NCBI RefSeq assembly: GCF_019857225.1
Contig: NZ_JAFJSY010000070.1
Coordinates: 1 to 62,668 of the forward strand
DNA from: Streptomyces plumbidurans
GTDB lineage: Bacteria; Actinomycetota; Actinomycetes; Streptomycetales; Streptomycetaceae
Length of the DNA: 62,668 nt
Direction of reading: 5' to 3'
Position numbers and translations under genes: made by a program. The notes below the pieces were generated by a model. It did no database searches. It saw only the letters and a list, made by a program, of their open reading frames with translations, and had not been told where the DNA came from. Below, piece after piece: positions 32,499 to 40,096 of this stretch. Positions within the stretch are counted from its first letter, which is position 1. Each line of letters starts with the position of its first letter.

Positions 32499-34814
32499 GT
32501 GGCCGCTCAGGCTCAGCAGGAAACCGCGGTCGGTCCGGATCACGACTCACGTCGCGACCGGGAGATCAGCGTCGAACAGGAACATCTGGACCGGGTGTAC
32601 CGGCGGCTCGAGGAGAAGATCCACGAGGCCGAGTTCCTGATGAACGACGCGGCCATGCGCGGCCAGGTCGGCACCCCCGGCGCGCTCGCCGAACGGGACG
32701 CCCAGGTCTTCCGGGCCGGCATCCATCTCAACCGCCTCAACAACGAGTTCGAGGACTTCCTCTTCGGCCGGATCGACCTGCTGCCCGGCAAGGACGGGAA
32801 GAAGGGACCCGACGGCGCGTACACCGCCGTGGAACCCGCCGAGGGTGCCGTGCGCGAGGACGGCACCGCCGACATCGCCGAGACCCTGCACATCGGCCGC
32901 ATCGGAGTCCTCGACTCCGAGTACGCCCCGCTGGTCATCGACTGGCGGGCCCCCGCGGCCGCCCCCTTCTACCGCTCCACCCCCGTCGACCCCGGCCGGG
33001 TCGTGCGCCGCCGCGTCATCCGCTCCAAGGGCCGCCGGGTGCTCGGCGTCGAGGACGACCTGATGCGCCCCGAACTCAAGGCCTTCCTCGACGGCCACGA
33101 GCTGCCCGTGATCGGCGACGGCGCCCTGATGGCCGCGCTCGGCCAGGCCCGCGGCCACACCATGCGCGACATCGTCGCCTCCATCCAGGCCGAGCAGGAC
33201 CTGGTCATCCGCGCCCCCGCCGCCTCCGTCACCTACGTCGAGGGCGGCCCCGGCACCGGCAAGACGGCCGTCGCCCTGCACCGCGCCGCCTACCTGCTCT
33301 ACCAGGACCGGCGCCGCTACGCGGGCGGCATCCTCATCGTCTCCCCGACCCCGCTCCTGGTCGCCTACACCGAGGGCGTCCTGCCCTCCCTCGGCGAGGA
33401 GGGCCAGGTCGCCATCCGCGCCATCGGCTCGCTCGTCGACGGCGTCGAGGCCACGCTCTACGACTCCCCGGCCACCGCCCGCGCCAAGGGCTCGTACCGC
33501 ATGCTCAAGGTGCTGCGGAAGGCGGCGCGCGGGGCGCTGGAGCGGGAGGGCGCACCGAAGCGGCTGCGCGTGGTCGCCTTCGGGCGCCGCCTGGAGCTGG
33601 AGGCGGACGCGCTGGACCGCATCCGCCGCACCGCCCTCGGCGGCACCGCGCCGGTGAACCTGCTGCGCCCGCGCGCCCGCAAGCTGCTCCTCGACGCCCT
33701 GTGGGAGCAGTCGGGATCCGCCGCGCGCCACACCGACCCGGAACTCGCCGCCGAACTGCGCTCCTCCTTCGACGACGACATCACCTCCGAGGACGTCTTC
33801 ACCGACTTCCTGGACGCCTGGTGGCCGGAGCTGACCCCCGCCGCCGTGCTGGAGGCGATGGCGGACGAACGCAGGCTCGGTCGCTGGGCCCGTCGGATCC
33901 TCAACCCCGGCGAGATCCGCAGGGTCGCCCGCTCGCTCGCGCGGGACGGCCACTCCGTGCACGACATCGCCATGCTCGACGAGCTGCAGGCCGTCGTCGG
34001 CACCCCGGCCCGCCCGAAGAAGCGGCGCGAGCTGGACCCGCTCGACCAGCTGACCGGCCTGGAGGAGCTGATGCCGGTCCGCGAGGAGTCGCAGCGCGAG
34101 CGGGCGGAGCGCCTCGCCCAGGAGCGCACCGAGTACGCCCATGTGATCGTCGACGAGGCCCAGGACCTCACCCCGATGCAGTGGCGCATGGTCGGCCGCC
34201 GCGGCCGGCACGCCACCTGGACGGTCGTCGGCGACCCCGCCCAGTCCTCCTGGTCCGACGTCGACGAGGCGGCCGAGGCCCGCGACGAGGCCCTCGGCAC
34301 CCGCCCGCGCCGCCGCTTCCAGCTGACGGTGAACTACCGCAACCCGGCCGAGATCGCCGAACTGGCCGCCAAGGTGCTCGCCCTGGCCATGCCGGGCGCC
34401 GAGGCCCCGACGGCGGTCCGCTCCACCGGCGTCGAGCCGCGCTTCGTGCGGACCGAGAGCGGCCATGGCGCACGCACCTCCCTCGCGCGCACCGTCCGGG
34501 AGGAGGCAGCCCGCCTCCTCGACCTGGTCGACGGCACCGTCGGCGTCGTCGTCGCCATGCAGCGCCGCGAGGAGGCGGCTCGCTGGCTCGCCGGACTCGG
34601 CGACCGGGTGGTCGCCCTCGGCAGCCTGGAGGCGAAGGGCCTGGAGTACGACGCGACGGTCGTCGTCTCGCCCGCCGAGATCGCCGACGAGTCCCCGGCC
34701 GGCCTGCGCGTTCTGTACGTAGCCCTCACCCGCGCCACCCAGCAGCTGACGATCGTCTCGACGGACCGCGACGACCCGGACGCGAACGCAGTGCCCGACC
34801 TGCTCAGGGACTAG
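32499..34814 (+). CDS. HelD-type RNA polymerase-associated ATPase
   Basis: This 771-residue protein belongs to the UvrD/Rep-like superfamily 1, HelD branch. The N-terminal coiled region (about 15-95, EQEHLDRVYRRLEEKIHEAEFL) is the arm that enters RNA polymerase in HelD proteins. Walker A GGPGTGKTA is at 249-257; VIVDEAQDLTPMQW is the Walker B/DEAQ motif; VNYRNPAEIAELA and YVALTRATQQL are motifs V and VI. Known HelD proteins free and recycle stalled RNA polymerase, and HelR variants give rifamycin tolerance. GTG 32499 follows GAAGGGGG. The 85-base upstream gap has TTGACG at 32465-32470 but no rifamycin-associated element. From memory it is syntenic with SCO2952. Confidence 0.88.
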   Translation: MAAQAQQETAVGPDHDSRRDREISVEQEHLDRVYRRLEEKIHEAEFLMNDAAMRGQVGTPGALAERDAQVFRAGIHLNRLNNEFEDFLFGRIDLLPGKDGKKGPDGAYTAVEPAEGAVREDGTADIAETLHIGRIGVLDSEYAPLVIDWRAPAAAPFYRSTPVDPGRVVRRRVIRSKGRRVLGVEDDLMRPELKAFLDGHELPVIGDGALMAALGQARGHTMRDIVASIQAEQDLVIRAPAASVTYVEGGPGTGKTAVALHRAAYLLYQDRRRYAGGILIVSPTPLLVAYTEGVLPSLGEEGQVAIRAIGSLVDGVEATLYDSPATARAKGSYRMLKVLRKAARGALEREGAPKRLRVVAFGRRLELEADALDRIRRTALGGTAPVNLLRPRARKLLLDALWEQSGSAARHTDPELAAELRSSFDDDITSEDVFTDFLDAWWPELTPAAVLEAMADERRLGRWARRILNPGEIRRVARSLARDGHSVHDIAMLDELQAVVGTPARPKKRRELDPLDQLTGLEELMPVREESQRERAERLAQERTEYAHVIVDEAQDLTPMQWRMVGRRGRHATWTVVGDPAQSSWSDVDEAAEARDEALGTRPRRRFQLTVNYRNPAEIAELAAKVLALAMPGAEAPTAVRSTGVEPRFVRTESGHGARTSLARTVREEAARLLDLVDGTVGVVVAMQRREEAARWLAGLGDRVVALGSLEAKGLEYDATVVVSPAEIADESPAGLRVLYVALTRATQQLTIVSTDRDDPDANAVPDLLRD

Positions 34815-34873
34815 ACAGGGAGTAGAAGCGGATGAAGTCCCGGTACGGGAATGGCCTTACGGGATCTGTTTGT

Positions 34874-35027
34874 TAGCCTGGACGTGGCACCGGCTCGATC
34901 CAAGCCCCCGGGCCCAACCTTCGTCGCTACGAGCGACCACTTGCCGCGAGGCGAGCATGGCGGGTCGGTGCCACTTGAACGTCGGAGGCCCGCGTCACCA
35001 CCCGGTGGCGCGGGCCTCCACTTTTTC
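34874..35027 (+). ncRNA. Candidate structured small RNA between helD and the malic enzyme gene
   Basis: This gap of 336 bases (34815-35150) holds no gene but a self-contained transcript unit. TAGCCT (34874-34879) is a -10 box; transcription would start near 34886. GTGGCACCG (34884-34892) pairs perfectly with CGGTGCCAC (34966-34974), closing a domain that contains GTCGCT/AGCGAC (34923-34937) and a GCC-GCGA-GGC hairpin (around 34943-34952). A strong terminator follows at 34984. The RNA would be about 140 nt. The -35 box is unclear. It could also be a short untranslated product; no start codon with a ribosome site gives a convincing peptide. Confidence 0.55.
34984..35027 (+). terminator. Terminator of the small RNA / helD region
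   Basis: A 16-bp stem (34984-34999 with 35004-35019, one G-U pair) with a four-base loop is followed by CTTTTTC. Confidence 0.9.
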
Positions 35028-35150
35028 TGCCGTGGACGAGGTGCCGTGAACAAAACGTCCGCAATCGGGGGCGACTAACGCCTACTCGACAGTAGGTGCG
35101 ACGATCGGACGGCATATCCAGCGTCACGGTGAAAGCAGAGGAAGTCGGCC

Positions 35151-36563
35151 ATGGCAACGGCGCCCAGCGTCTCCTACTCGATTACGGTCCGGTTGGAGGT
35201 GCCCGCGAGCGGCACCGCGGTCTCCCAGATCACCACCGCCGTGGAGTCCCACGGAGGCTCGGTGACCGGCCTCGACGTGACCGCTTCCGGCCACGAGAAG
35301 CTCCGTATCGACGTCACCATCGCGGCCAGCTCCACCGCCCACGCCGACGAGATCGTCCAGCAGCTGCGCGGCATCGAGGGCGTCACCCTCGGCAAGGTCT
35401 CCGACCGTACGTTCCTGATGCACCTCGGCGGCAAGATCGAGATGCAGTCCAAGCACCCCATCCGCAACCGTGACGACCTGTCCATGGTCTACACCCCGGG
35501 TGTCGCCCGCGTCTGCATGGCGATCGCCGAGAACCCCGAGGACGCCCGCCGCCTGACCATCAAGCGCAACTCCGTTGCGGTCGTGACGGACGGATCGGCC
35601 GTGCTGGGCCTGGGCAACATCGGCCCGAAGGCCGCGCTGCCGGTCATGGAGGGCAAGGCGGCCCTCTTCAAGCGCTTCGCCGGCATCGACGCCTGGCCGA
35701 TCTGCCTCGACACCCAGGACAGCGACGCGATCGTCGAGATCGTGAAGGCGATCGCCCCGGGCTTCGCGGGCATCAACCTGGAGGACATCTCCGCGCCCCG
35801 CTGCTTCGAGATCGAGGCCCGGCTGCGCGAGGCCCTCGACATCCCCGTCTTCCACGACGACCAGCACGGCACCGCGATCGTCGTGCTCGCCGCCCTGACG
35901 AACGCCCTGCGTGTGACGGGCAAGGCGATCGAGAACATCCGGGTCGTCATGTCCGGCGCGGGCGCCGCCGGTACGGCCATCCTCAAGCTGCTGCTCGCCG
36001 CGGGAGTGAAGAACGCGGTCGTCGCCGACATCCACGGCGTCGTGCACGCCGGCCGGGACGACCTGCGCGAGGCCCCCGCCGACTCGCCGCTGCGCTGGAT
36101 CGCCGACAACACCAACCCCGAGGGTCTGGCCGGCACGCTCAAGGAGGCCGTGCGCGGCGCGGACGTCTTCATCGGCGTCTCGGCCCCCAACGTCCTCGAC
36201 GGCGAGGACGTCGCCGCCATGGCGGACGGCGCGATCGTGTTCGCGCTCGCGAATCCCGATCCCGAGGTGGATCCGGCAATCGCCCGTCAGACGGCGGCGG
36301 TTGTGGCCACCGGCCGCTCCGACTTCCCGAACCAGATCAACAACGTGCTGGTCTTCCCGGGCGTTTTCCGTGGCCTGCTGGACGCCCAGTCCCGTACGGT
36401 CAACACCGACATGATGCTCGCCGCCGCGACCGCTCTCGCGGACGTGGTGACCGAGGACGAGCTGAACCCGAACTACATCATCCCGAGCGTCTTCAACGAC
36501 AAGGTCGCGGGCGCGGTGGCCGGGGCGGTGCGGGACGCGGCGAAGGCCGTGGCAGGGTCGTAG
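35151..36563 (+). CDS. NAD-dependent malic enzyme with N-terminal ACT domain
   Basis: The enzyme oxidatively decarboxylates malate to pyruvate and CO2. The 470-residue protein has an ACT-like regulatory domain at 1-80 (YSITVRLEVPASGTAVSQITTAVE), followed by the short bacterial malic enzyme: MVYTPGVARVC near 121-131, NSVAVVTDGSAVLGLGNIG near 143-161, the metal-site stretch FHDDQHGTAIVVLAAL near 241-256 and the nucleotide fold MSGAGAAGTA. The group with an ACT domain is usually NAD-specific (SCO2951 in S. coelicolor, memory). ATG 35151 is preceded by GAGGAAG. The ACT domain suggests control by a small metabolite. Confidence 0.93.
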   Translation: MATAPSVSYSITVRLEVPASGTAVSQITTAVESHGGSVTGLDVTASGHEKLRIDVTIAASSTAHADEIVQQLRGIEGVTLGKVSDRTFLMHLGGKIEMQSKHPIRNRDDLSMVYTPGVARVCMAIAENPEDARRLTIKRNSVAVVTDGSAVLGLGNIGPKAALPVMEGKAALFKRFAGIDAWPICLDTQDSDAIVEIVKAIAPGFAGINLEDISAPRCFEIEARLREALDIPVFHDDQHGTAIVVLAALTNALRVTGKAIENIRVVMSGAGAAGTAILKLLLAAGVKNAVVADIHGVVHAGRDDLREAPADSPLRWIADNTNPEGLAGTLKEAVRGADVFIGVSAPNVLDGEDVAAMADGAIVFALANPDPEVDPAIARQTAAVVATGRSDFPNQINNVLVFPGVFRGLLDAQSRTVNTDMMLAAATALADVVTEDELNPNYIIPSVFNDKVAGAVAGAVRDAAKAVAGS

Positions 36564-36892
36564 ATGTGCCAGGGCTGTGAGGATCGCCACGGCAAGGCCT
36601 TGCATCGGCGCGTCGTGGAACCCGGCCCTTCTGGCGGACGTTTATCGTGTCGGCCAGGCCAAGGCCCTCTTTTCGTGTGACTCCCAAGGGTGTTCTCGCG
36701 ACTCCTGCGGGTGCCGGATTGGCTTTCGCGCCGCAGGTGGGGGCAGGATGCGTCTCTGGGCGCGAGGGTCTGACGTCGGACCCGGGGCCCGGGCCTCACC
36801 GAGGGCCCTGGCAGCATCGGCTTCACCGTGCCCAACAAGCGGCTCCGCCGCGTGGCACGCCTCAACGGCAAGAAGAACACGGGAGTAACAAC
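36564..36892 (+). promoter_or_regulatory. Intergenic leader of hup
   Basis: This gap of 329 bases has no credible gene; the frame running into hup from upstream lacks support and is Cys/Arg/Gly-rich. TATCGT at 36644-36649 is a possible -10 box. A long leader of about 240 bases would then precede hup. Confidence 0.35.
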
Positions 36893-37174
36893 ATGAACCG
36901 CAGTGAGCTGGTGGCCGCGCTGGCCGACCGCGCCGAGGTGACCCGCAAGGACGCCGACGCCGTTCTGGCCGCGTTCGCCGAGACCGTCGGCGAGATCGTC
37001 GCCAAGGGTGACGAGAAGGTCACCATCCCCGGCTTCCTGACCTTCGAGCGCACCCACCGTGCCGCTCGCACCGCGCGCAACCCGCAGACCGGCGACCCGA
37101 TCCAGATCCCGGCCGGCTACAGCGTGAAGGTCTCCGCGGGCAGCAAGCTCAAGGAAGCCGCCAAGGGCAAGTAG
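36893..37174 (+). CDS. hup: DNA-binding protein HU (HupA type)
   Basis: The 93-residue protein is the classical short HU: MNRSELVAALADRAEVTRKDADAVLAAFAETV, then KVTIPGFLTFERTHRAARTARNPQTGDPIQIPAGYSVKV with the DNA-intercalating NP at about 63-64. It lacks the Lys/Ala/Pro-rich tail of the HupS paralogue, so it is the vegetative HupA form (SCO2950 by synteny, from memory). It bends and compacts DNA as a dimer. ATG 36893 has GGGAG at 36881-36885. It ends before a repeat and a very long palindrome. Confidence 0.97.
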   Translation: MNRSELVAALADRAEVTRKDADAVLAAFAETVGEIVAKGDEKVTIPGFLTFERTHRAARTARNPQTGDPIQIPAGYSVKVSAGSKLKEAAKGK

Positions 37175-37225
37175 GCGCTCCGCTTCGAGCGCCGGGCGAC
37201 TGCGGGCCGTACCTGGCCGACGGTG

Positions 37226-37270
37226 CGTCCGTGGCTGGTCGCGCAGTTCCCCGCGCCCCTTCAGGGGCGC
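37226..37270. repeat. Dispersed repeat GGTCGCGCAGTTCCCCGCGCCCC, copy A
   Basis: The segment GTGCGTCCGTGGCTGGTCG followed by CGCAGTTCCCCGCGCCCCT is a common Streptomyces intergenic repeat. Copies B and C occur at 41431 and 54840 in this window. It ends in the hairpin GCGCCCC-TTCA-GGGGCGC (37253-37270). Confidence 0.8.
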
Positions 37271-37279
37271 CTTCCGCAC

Positions 37280-37329
37280 AACGCCGGTGGGGCGGTAACC
37301 CGAGCTCGGGTTACCGCCCCACCGGCGTT
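37280..37329. terminator. 50-bp perfect palindrome, bidirectional terminator
   Basis: A perfect palindrome of 50 bases, centred on GAGCTC between 37304 and 37305, lies between convergent hup and murA. The RNA would fold into a 25-bp hairpin, minus a few loop bases, from either strand. Confidence 0.9.
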
Positions 37330-37344
37330 CGTACGACTCCTGCC

Positions 37345-38685
37345 CTACCCGAGGGCCTTGCCCGGGAGTTCGACCTTCGCTCCGAGCTCGACGAGCTTCT
37401 CCATGAAGTTCTCGTAGCCCCGGTTGATGAGGTCGATGCCGTGGACCCTGGAGGTGCCCTGGGCCGCGAGGGCGGCGATGAGGTAGGAGAAGCCACCGCG
37501 GAGGTCGGGGATGATCAGGTCGGCGCCCTGGAGTTTGGTGGGGCCGGAGACCACCGCGGAGTGCAGGAAGTTGCGCTGGCCGAAGCGGCAGTCGGAGCCG
37601 CCCAGGCACTCGCGGTACAGCTGGATGTGAGCGCCCATCTGGTTGAGGGCGGAGGTGAAGCCGAGACGGGACTCGTAGACCGTCTCGTGGACGATGGACA
37701 GCCCCGTCGCCTGCGTGAGCGCGACCACCAGCGGCTGCTGCCAGTCCGTCTGGAAGCCCGGGTGCACATCCGTCTCCAGCGCGATGGACTTCAACTGGCC
37801 GCCGGGGTGCCAGAACCGGATGCCCTGGTCGTCGATCTCGAAGGCGCCCCCCACCTTCCGGTAGGTGTTGAGGAACGTCATCATCGAGCGCTGCTGGGCC
37901 CCGCGGACGTAGATGTCGCCCTCGGTCGCGAGCGCGGCGGACGCCCAGGAGGCGGCCTCCAGACGGTCCGGCAGCGCGCCGTGGTTGTAGCCGCCGAGCC
38001 GGTCCACACCCGTGACGCGGATCGTGCGGTCGGTGTCCATCGCGATGATGGCGCCCATCTTCTGCAGGACGCAGATCAGGTCCTCGATCTCGGGCTCCAC
38101 GGCCGCGTTCGAGAGTTCGGTGACCCCTTCGGCGAGGACCGCCGTCAGCAGCACCTGCTCGGTCGCGCCGACGGACGGGTACGGCAGCCGGATCTTCGTG
38201 CCGCGCAGCCGCTGCGGCGCCTCCAGATACTGCCCGTCCGCCCGCTTCTCGATCCGCGCGCCGAACTGCCGCAGCACCTCGAAGTGGAAGTCGATGGGCC
38301 GGCCGCCGATGTCGCAGCCGCCCAGGCCCGGGATGAAGGCGTGCCCGAGGCGGTGCAGCAGCGGTCCGCAGAAGAGGATCGGGATGCGCGACGAACCCGC
38401 GTGGGCATCGATGTCAGCGACGTTCGCGCTCTCCACATGGGACGGGTCCATCACCAGCTCGCCCGGCTCCTCACCCGGACGGACCGTCACCCCGTGCAGC
38501 TGCAGCAGCCCGCGTACGACTCGCACGTCACGGATGTCCGGAACGTTGCGCAGTCGACTCGGTTCACTGCCCAGCAGGGCGGCGACCATTGCCTTCGGCA
38601 CGAGGTTCTTCGCACCGCGGACACGGATCTCGCCCTCCAGCGGAGTTCCGCCGTGGACAAGCAGGACATCGTCGTTGACGGTCAT
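37345..38685 (-). CDS. murA: UDP-N-acetylglucosamine 1-carboxyvinyltransferase
   Basis: MurA transfers enolpyruvate from phosphoenolpyruvate to UDP-GlcNAc, the first committed step of peptidoglycan synthesis. The 446-residue protein has K26-N27 (GAKN; E. coli K22, N23) and the flexible loop with the active-site cysteine C124 (GLGGCDIGGRPIDFH). Having Cys rather than Asp here predicts sensitivity to fosfomycin at the enzyme level (family knowledge). ATG 38685 was chosen; the longer upstream frame lacks family similarity. By synteny it matches SCO2949. The gene is convergent with hup and divergent from yqgE. Confidence 0.95.
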   Translation of the reverse strand: MTVNDDVLLVHGGTPLEGEIRVRGAKNLVPKAMVAALLGSEPSRLRNVPDIRDVRVVRGLLQLHGVTVRPGEEPGELVMDPSHVESANVADIDAHAGSSRIPILFCGPLLHRLGHAFIPGLGGCDIGGRPIDFHFEVLRQFGARIEKRADGQYLEAPQRLRGTKIRLPYPSVGATEQVLLTAVLAEGVTELSNAAVEPEIEDLICVLQKMGAIIAMDTDRTIRVTGVDRLGGYNHGALPDRLEAASWASAALATEGDIYVRGAQQRSMMTFLNTYRKVGGAFEIDDQGIRFWHPGGQLKSIALETDVHPGFQTDWQQPLVVALTQATGLSIVHETVYESRLGFTSALNQMGAHIQLYRECLGGSDCRFGQRNFLHSAVVSGPTKLQGADLIIPDLRGGFSYLIAALAAQGTSRVHGIDLINRGYENFMEKLVELGAKVELPGKALG

Positions 38686-38994
38686 GTATCTCGCGTTCCG
38701 ATGAGTGGGGCAGGGGCCAGAAGGGAAAGGGTAATCGCCGCCCACCCCCCTTCTGTAAGCCCAAGTGGCACCCAGCTACGTCATAGCTTCGTCACAACAC
38801 GAACCGCGCCTGGCCGGGCACATGGGGTCACGATGCTCATTGTGCGCCGTGCATGCCCCATTCCGCCCGCCCGTCTCCCACCACCGCCCTCAAACGGGGC
38901 CTTACCAGGCCGCTCCTCCAATTCATGGCTGCAATCGCCCTTCTTACCCGCATTGCCTCCCCGCACCGCGGCCAGATGCGGGATCATGTCTGCC
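38686..38994. promoter_or_regulatory. Divergent promoter region of murA and yqgE
   Basis: The 309-base gap has no gene. On the minus strand a TACCCT hexamer near 38730 could be the murA -10 box. Near the other end, CCGCAT and ATGCGG at 38948-38981 form a loose inverted repeat just before yqgE. Nothing else was recognised. Confidence 0.3.
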
Positions 38995-39567
38995 ATGACC
39001 GAGGTGTCCTCGCTCACAGGGCGGTTGCTCGTGGCAACGCCCGCCCTGGCGGACCCGAACTTCGACCGTGCGGTGGTGCTCCTTCTCGACCACGACGAGG
39101 AGGGCTCGCTCGGTGTGGTCCTCAATCGTCCGACCCCGGTGGACGTCGGAGACATCCTCGAGGGCTGGGCGGACCTCGCCGGTGAGCCGGGTGTCGTCTT
39201 CCAGGGCGGCCCGGTCTCCCTCGACTCGGCCCTCGGGGTCGCCGTCATCCCCGGCGGGACGGCCGCGGACGGCGCGCCGCTGGGCTGGCGCAGAGTGCAC
39301 GGCGCGATCGGTCTGGTCGACCTGGAGGCACCGCCGGAGCTGCTCGCCTCGGCCCTCGGTTCGCTGCGGATCTTCGCCGGATACGCCGGCTGGGGCCCCG
39401 GCCAGCTGGAGGACGAGCTGGTCGAGGGCGCGTGGTACGTGGTGGAGTCGGAGCCCGGCGACGTGTCGTCCCCGTCGCCGGAAAGACTCTGGCGCGAGGT
39501 CCTGCGCCGGCAGCGCAACGAGCTCGCGATGGTGGCCACGTACCCGGACGACCCGTCGCTCAACTGA
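38995..39567 (+). CDS. YqgE/AlgH family protein
   Basis: This is a 190-residue member of the YqgE/AlgH (DUF179) family, full length. The conserved blocks are present: LTGRLLVATPALADPNFDRAVVLLL, DHDEEGSLGVVLNRPT, FQGGPVSLDSALGV, RIFAGYAGWGPGQLEDELVEGAWYV. The biochemical role is not settled in any organism. ATG 38995 is preferred; ATG 38986 would add three residues. No ribosome site is visible, so a leaderless or very short leader is possible. Confidence 0.9.
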   Translation: MTEVSSLTGRLLVATPALADPNFDRAVVLLLDHDEEGSLGVVLNRPTPVDVGDILEGWADLAGEPGVVFQGGPVSLDSALGVAVIPGGTAADGAPLGWRRVHGAIGLVDLEAPPELLASALGSLRIFAGYAGWGPGQLEDELVEGAWYVVESEPGDVSSPSPERLWREVLRRQRNELAMVATYPDDPSLN

Positions 39568-39583
39568 TCCGTGTGACCTTCAG

Positions 39584-39589
39584 TACCCT
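39584..39589 (+). promoter_or_regulatory. Candidate -10 box for a leaderless DUF3039 transcript
   Basis: TACCCT ends eight bases before ATG 39598. No ribosome site lies in between. Confidence 0.4.
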
Positions 39590-39597
39590 TGGCATTT

Positions 39598-39876
39598 ATG
39601 AGCACTCTTGAGCCCGAGCGCGGGACTGGTACGGGGACCCTCGTAGAGCCGACGCCACAGGTGTCCCACGGCGACGGCGACCACGAGCGCTTCGCCCACT
39701 ACGTCCAGAAGGACAAGATCATGGCGAGCGCCCTCGACGGCACCCCCGTCGTGGCGCTGTGCGGCAAGGTGTGGGTGCCCGGCCGCGATCCGAAGAAGTA
39801 CCCCGTGTGTCCCATGTGCAAGGAGATCTACGACTCCATGGGCGCCGGCGGCGACGACAAGGACGGCGACAAGTAG
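39598..39876 (+). CDS. DUF3039 zinc-site protein
   Basis: The 92-residue actinobacterial DUF3039 protein has HERFAHYVQKDKIMASALDGTPVVALCGKVW and YPVCPMCKEIYDSM. The single C in ALCGK and the pair in CPMC, with the upstream histidines, look like a zinc site. The C-terminus is acidic/lysine-rich. It is common next to yqgE in actinobacteria; the function is unknown. A terminator follows. Confidence 0.85.
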   Translation: MSTLEPERGTGTGTLVEPTPQVSHGDGDHERFAHYVQKDKIMASALDGTPVVALCGKVWVPGRDPKKYPVCPMCKEIYDSMGAGGDDKDGDK

Positions 39877-39904
39877 TCCGGCCCGCTCCCGCCCGAGAGC
39901 CGTG

Positions 39905-39945
39905 AGGCCCTCGGAGTGCGTTTTGACGTGCTTCGAGGGCCTTTG
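39905..39945 (+). terminator. Terminator after the DUF3039 gene
   Basis: AGGCCCTCG (39905-39913) pairs with CGAGGGCCT (39934-39942), and the inner bases extend the stem with several G-U pairs. It is followed by TTT. Confidence 0.8.
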
Positions 39946-39985
39946 TGCTGCCCGCCGTTGCAGGGGATGCGTCAACCGGTCACGA

Positions 39986-40001
39986 AGTGGTTGAGACCTC
40001 T
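39986..40001 (+). promoter_or_regulatory. DasR-like operator (dre)
   Basis: AGTGGTTGAGACCTCT matches the 16-bp dre consensus AGTGGTCTAGACCACT at 13 positions. It lies about 95 bases before the binding-protein gene of an importer linked to a hexosaminidase, which fits control by the GlcNAc-responsive repressor DasR. A second partial TGTGGTC element follows at 40003-40009. Confidence 0.55.
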
Positions 40002-40059
40002 TGTGGTCATGTTCATGTGGTCCTTAGCCTCCCTGGTGTTGTGCAGAGCGAAACCGTCA

Positions 40060-40074
40060 TTGCATATGTTGCAA
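40060..40074 (+). promoter_or_regulatory. Inverted repeat overlapping the promoter of the importer
   Basis: TTGCATATGTTGCAA has perfect TTGCA/TGCAA arms five bases apart. It overlaps a possible -10 box TATGTT (40065-40070). It may be an operator for a second regulator. Confidence 0.4.
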
Positions 40075-40096
40075 CGCCTGCTCGGAGGGTCACTCG

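Noticed and set aside
34884..34974. 6C RNA
   Set aside because: The two loops with runs of six or more C that define that RNA are not both present; only one CCCCC stretch is seen.
36647..36892. Upstream extension of hup to 175 residues
   Set aside because: The extra residues are unlike HU proteins, and the ATG at 36893 has a ribosome site and gives the exact family length.
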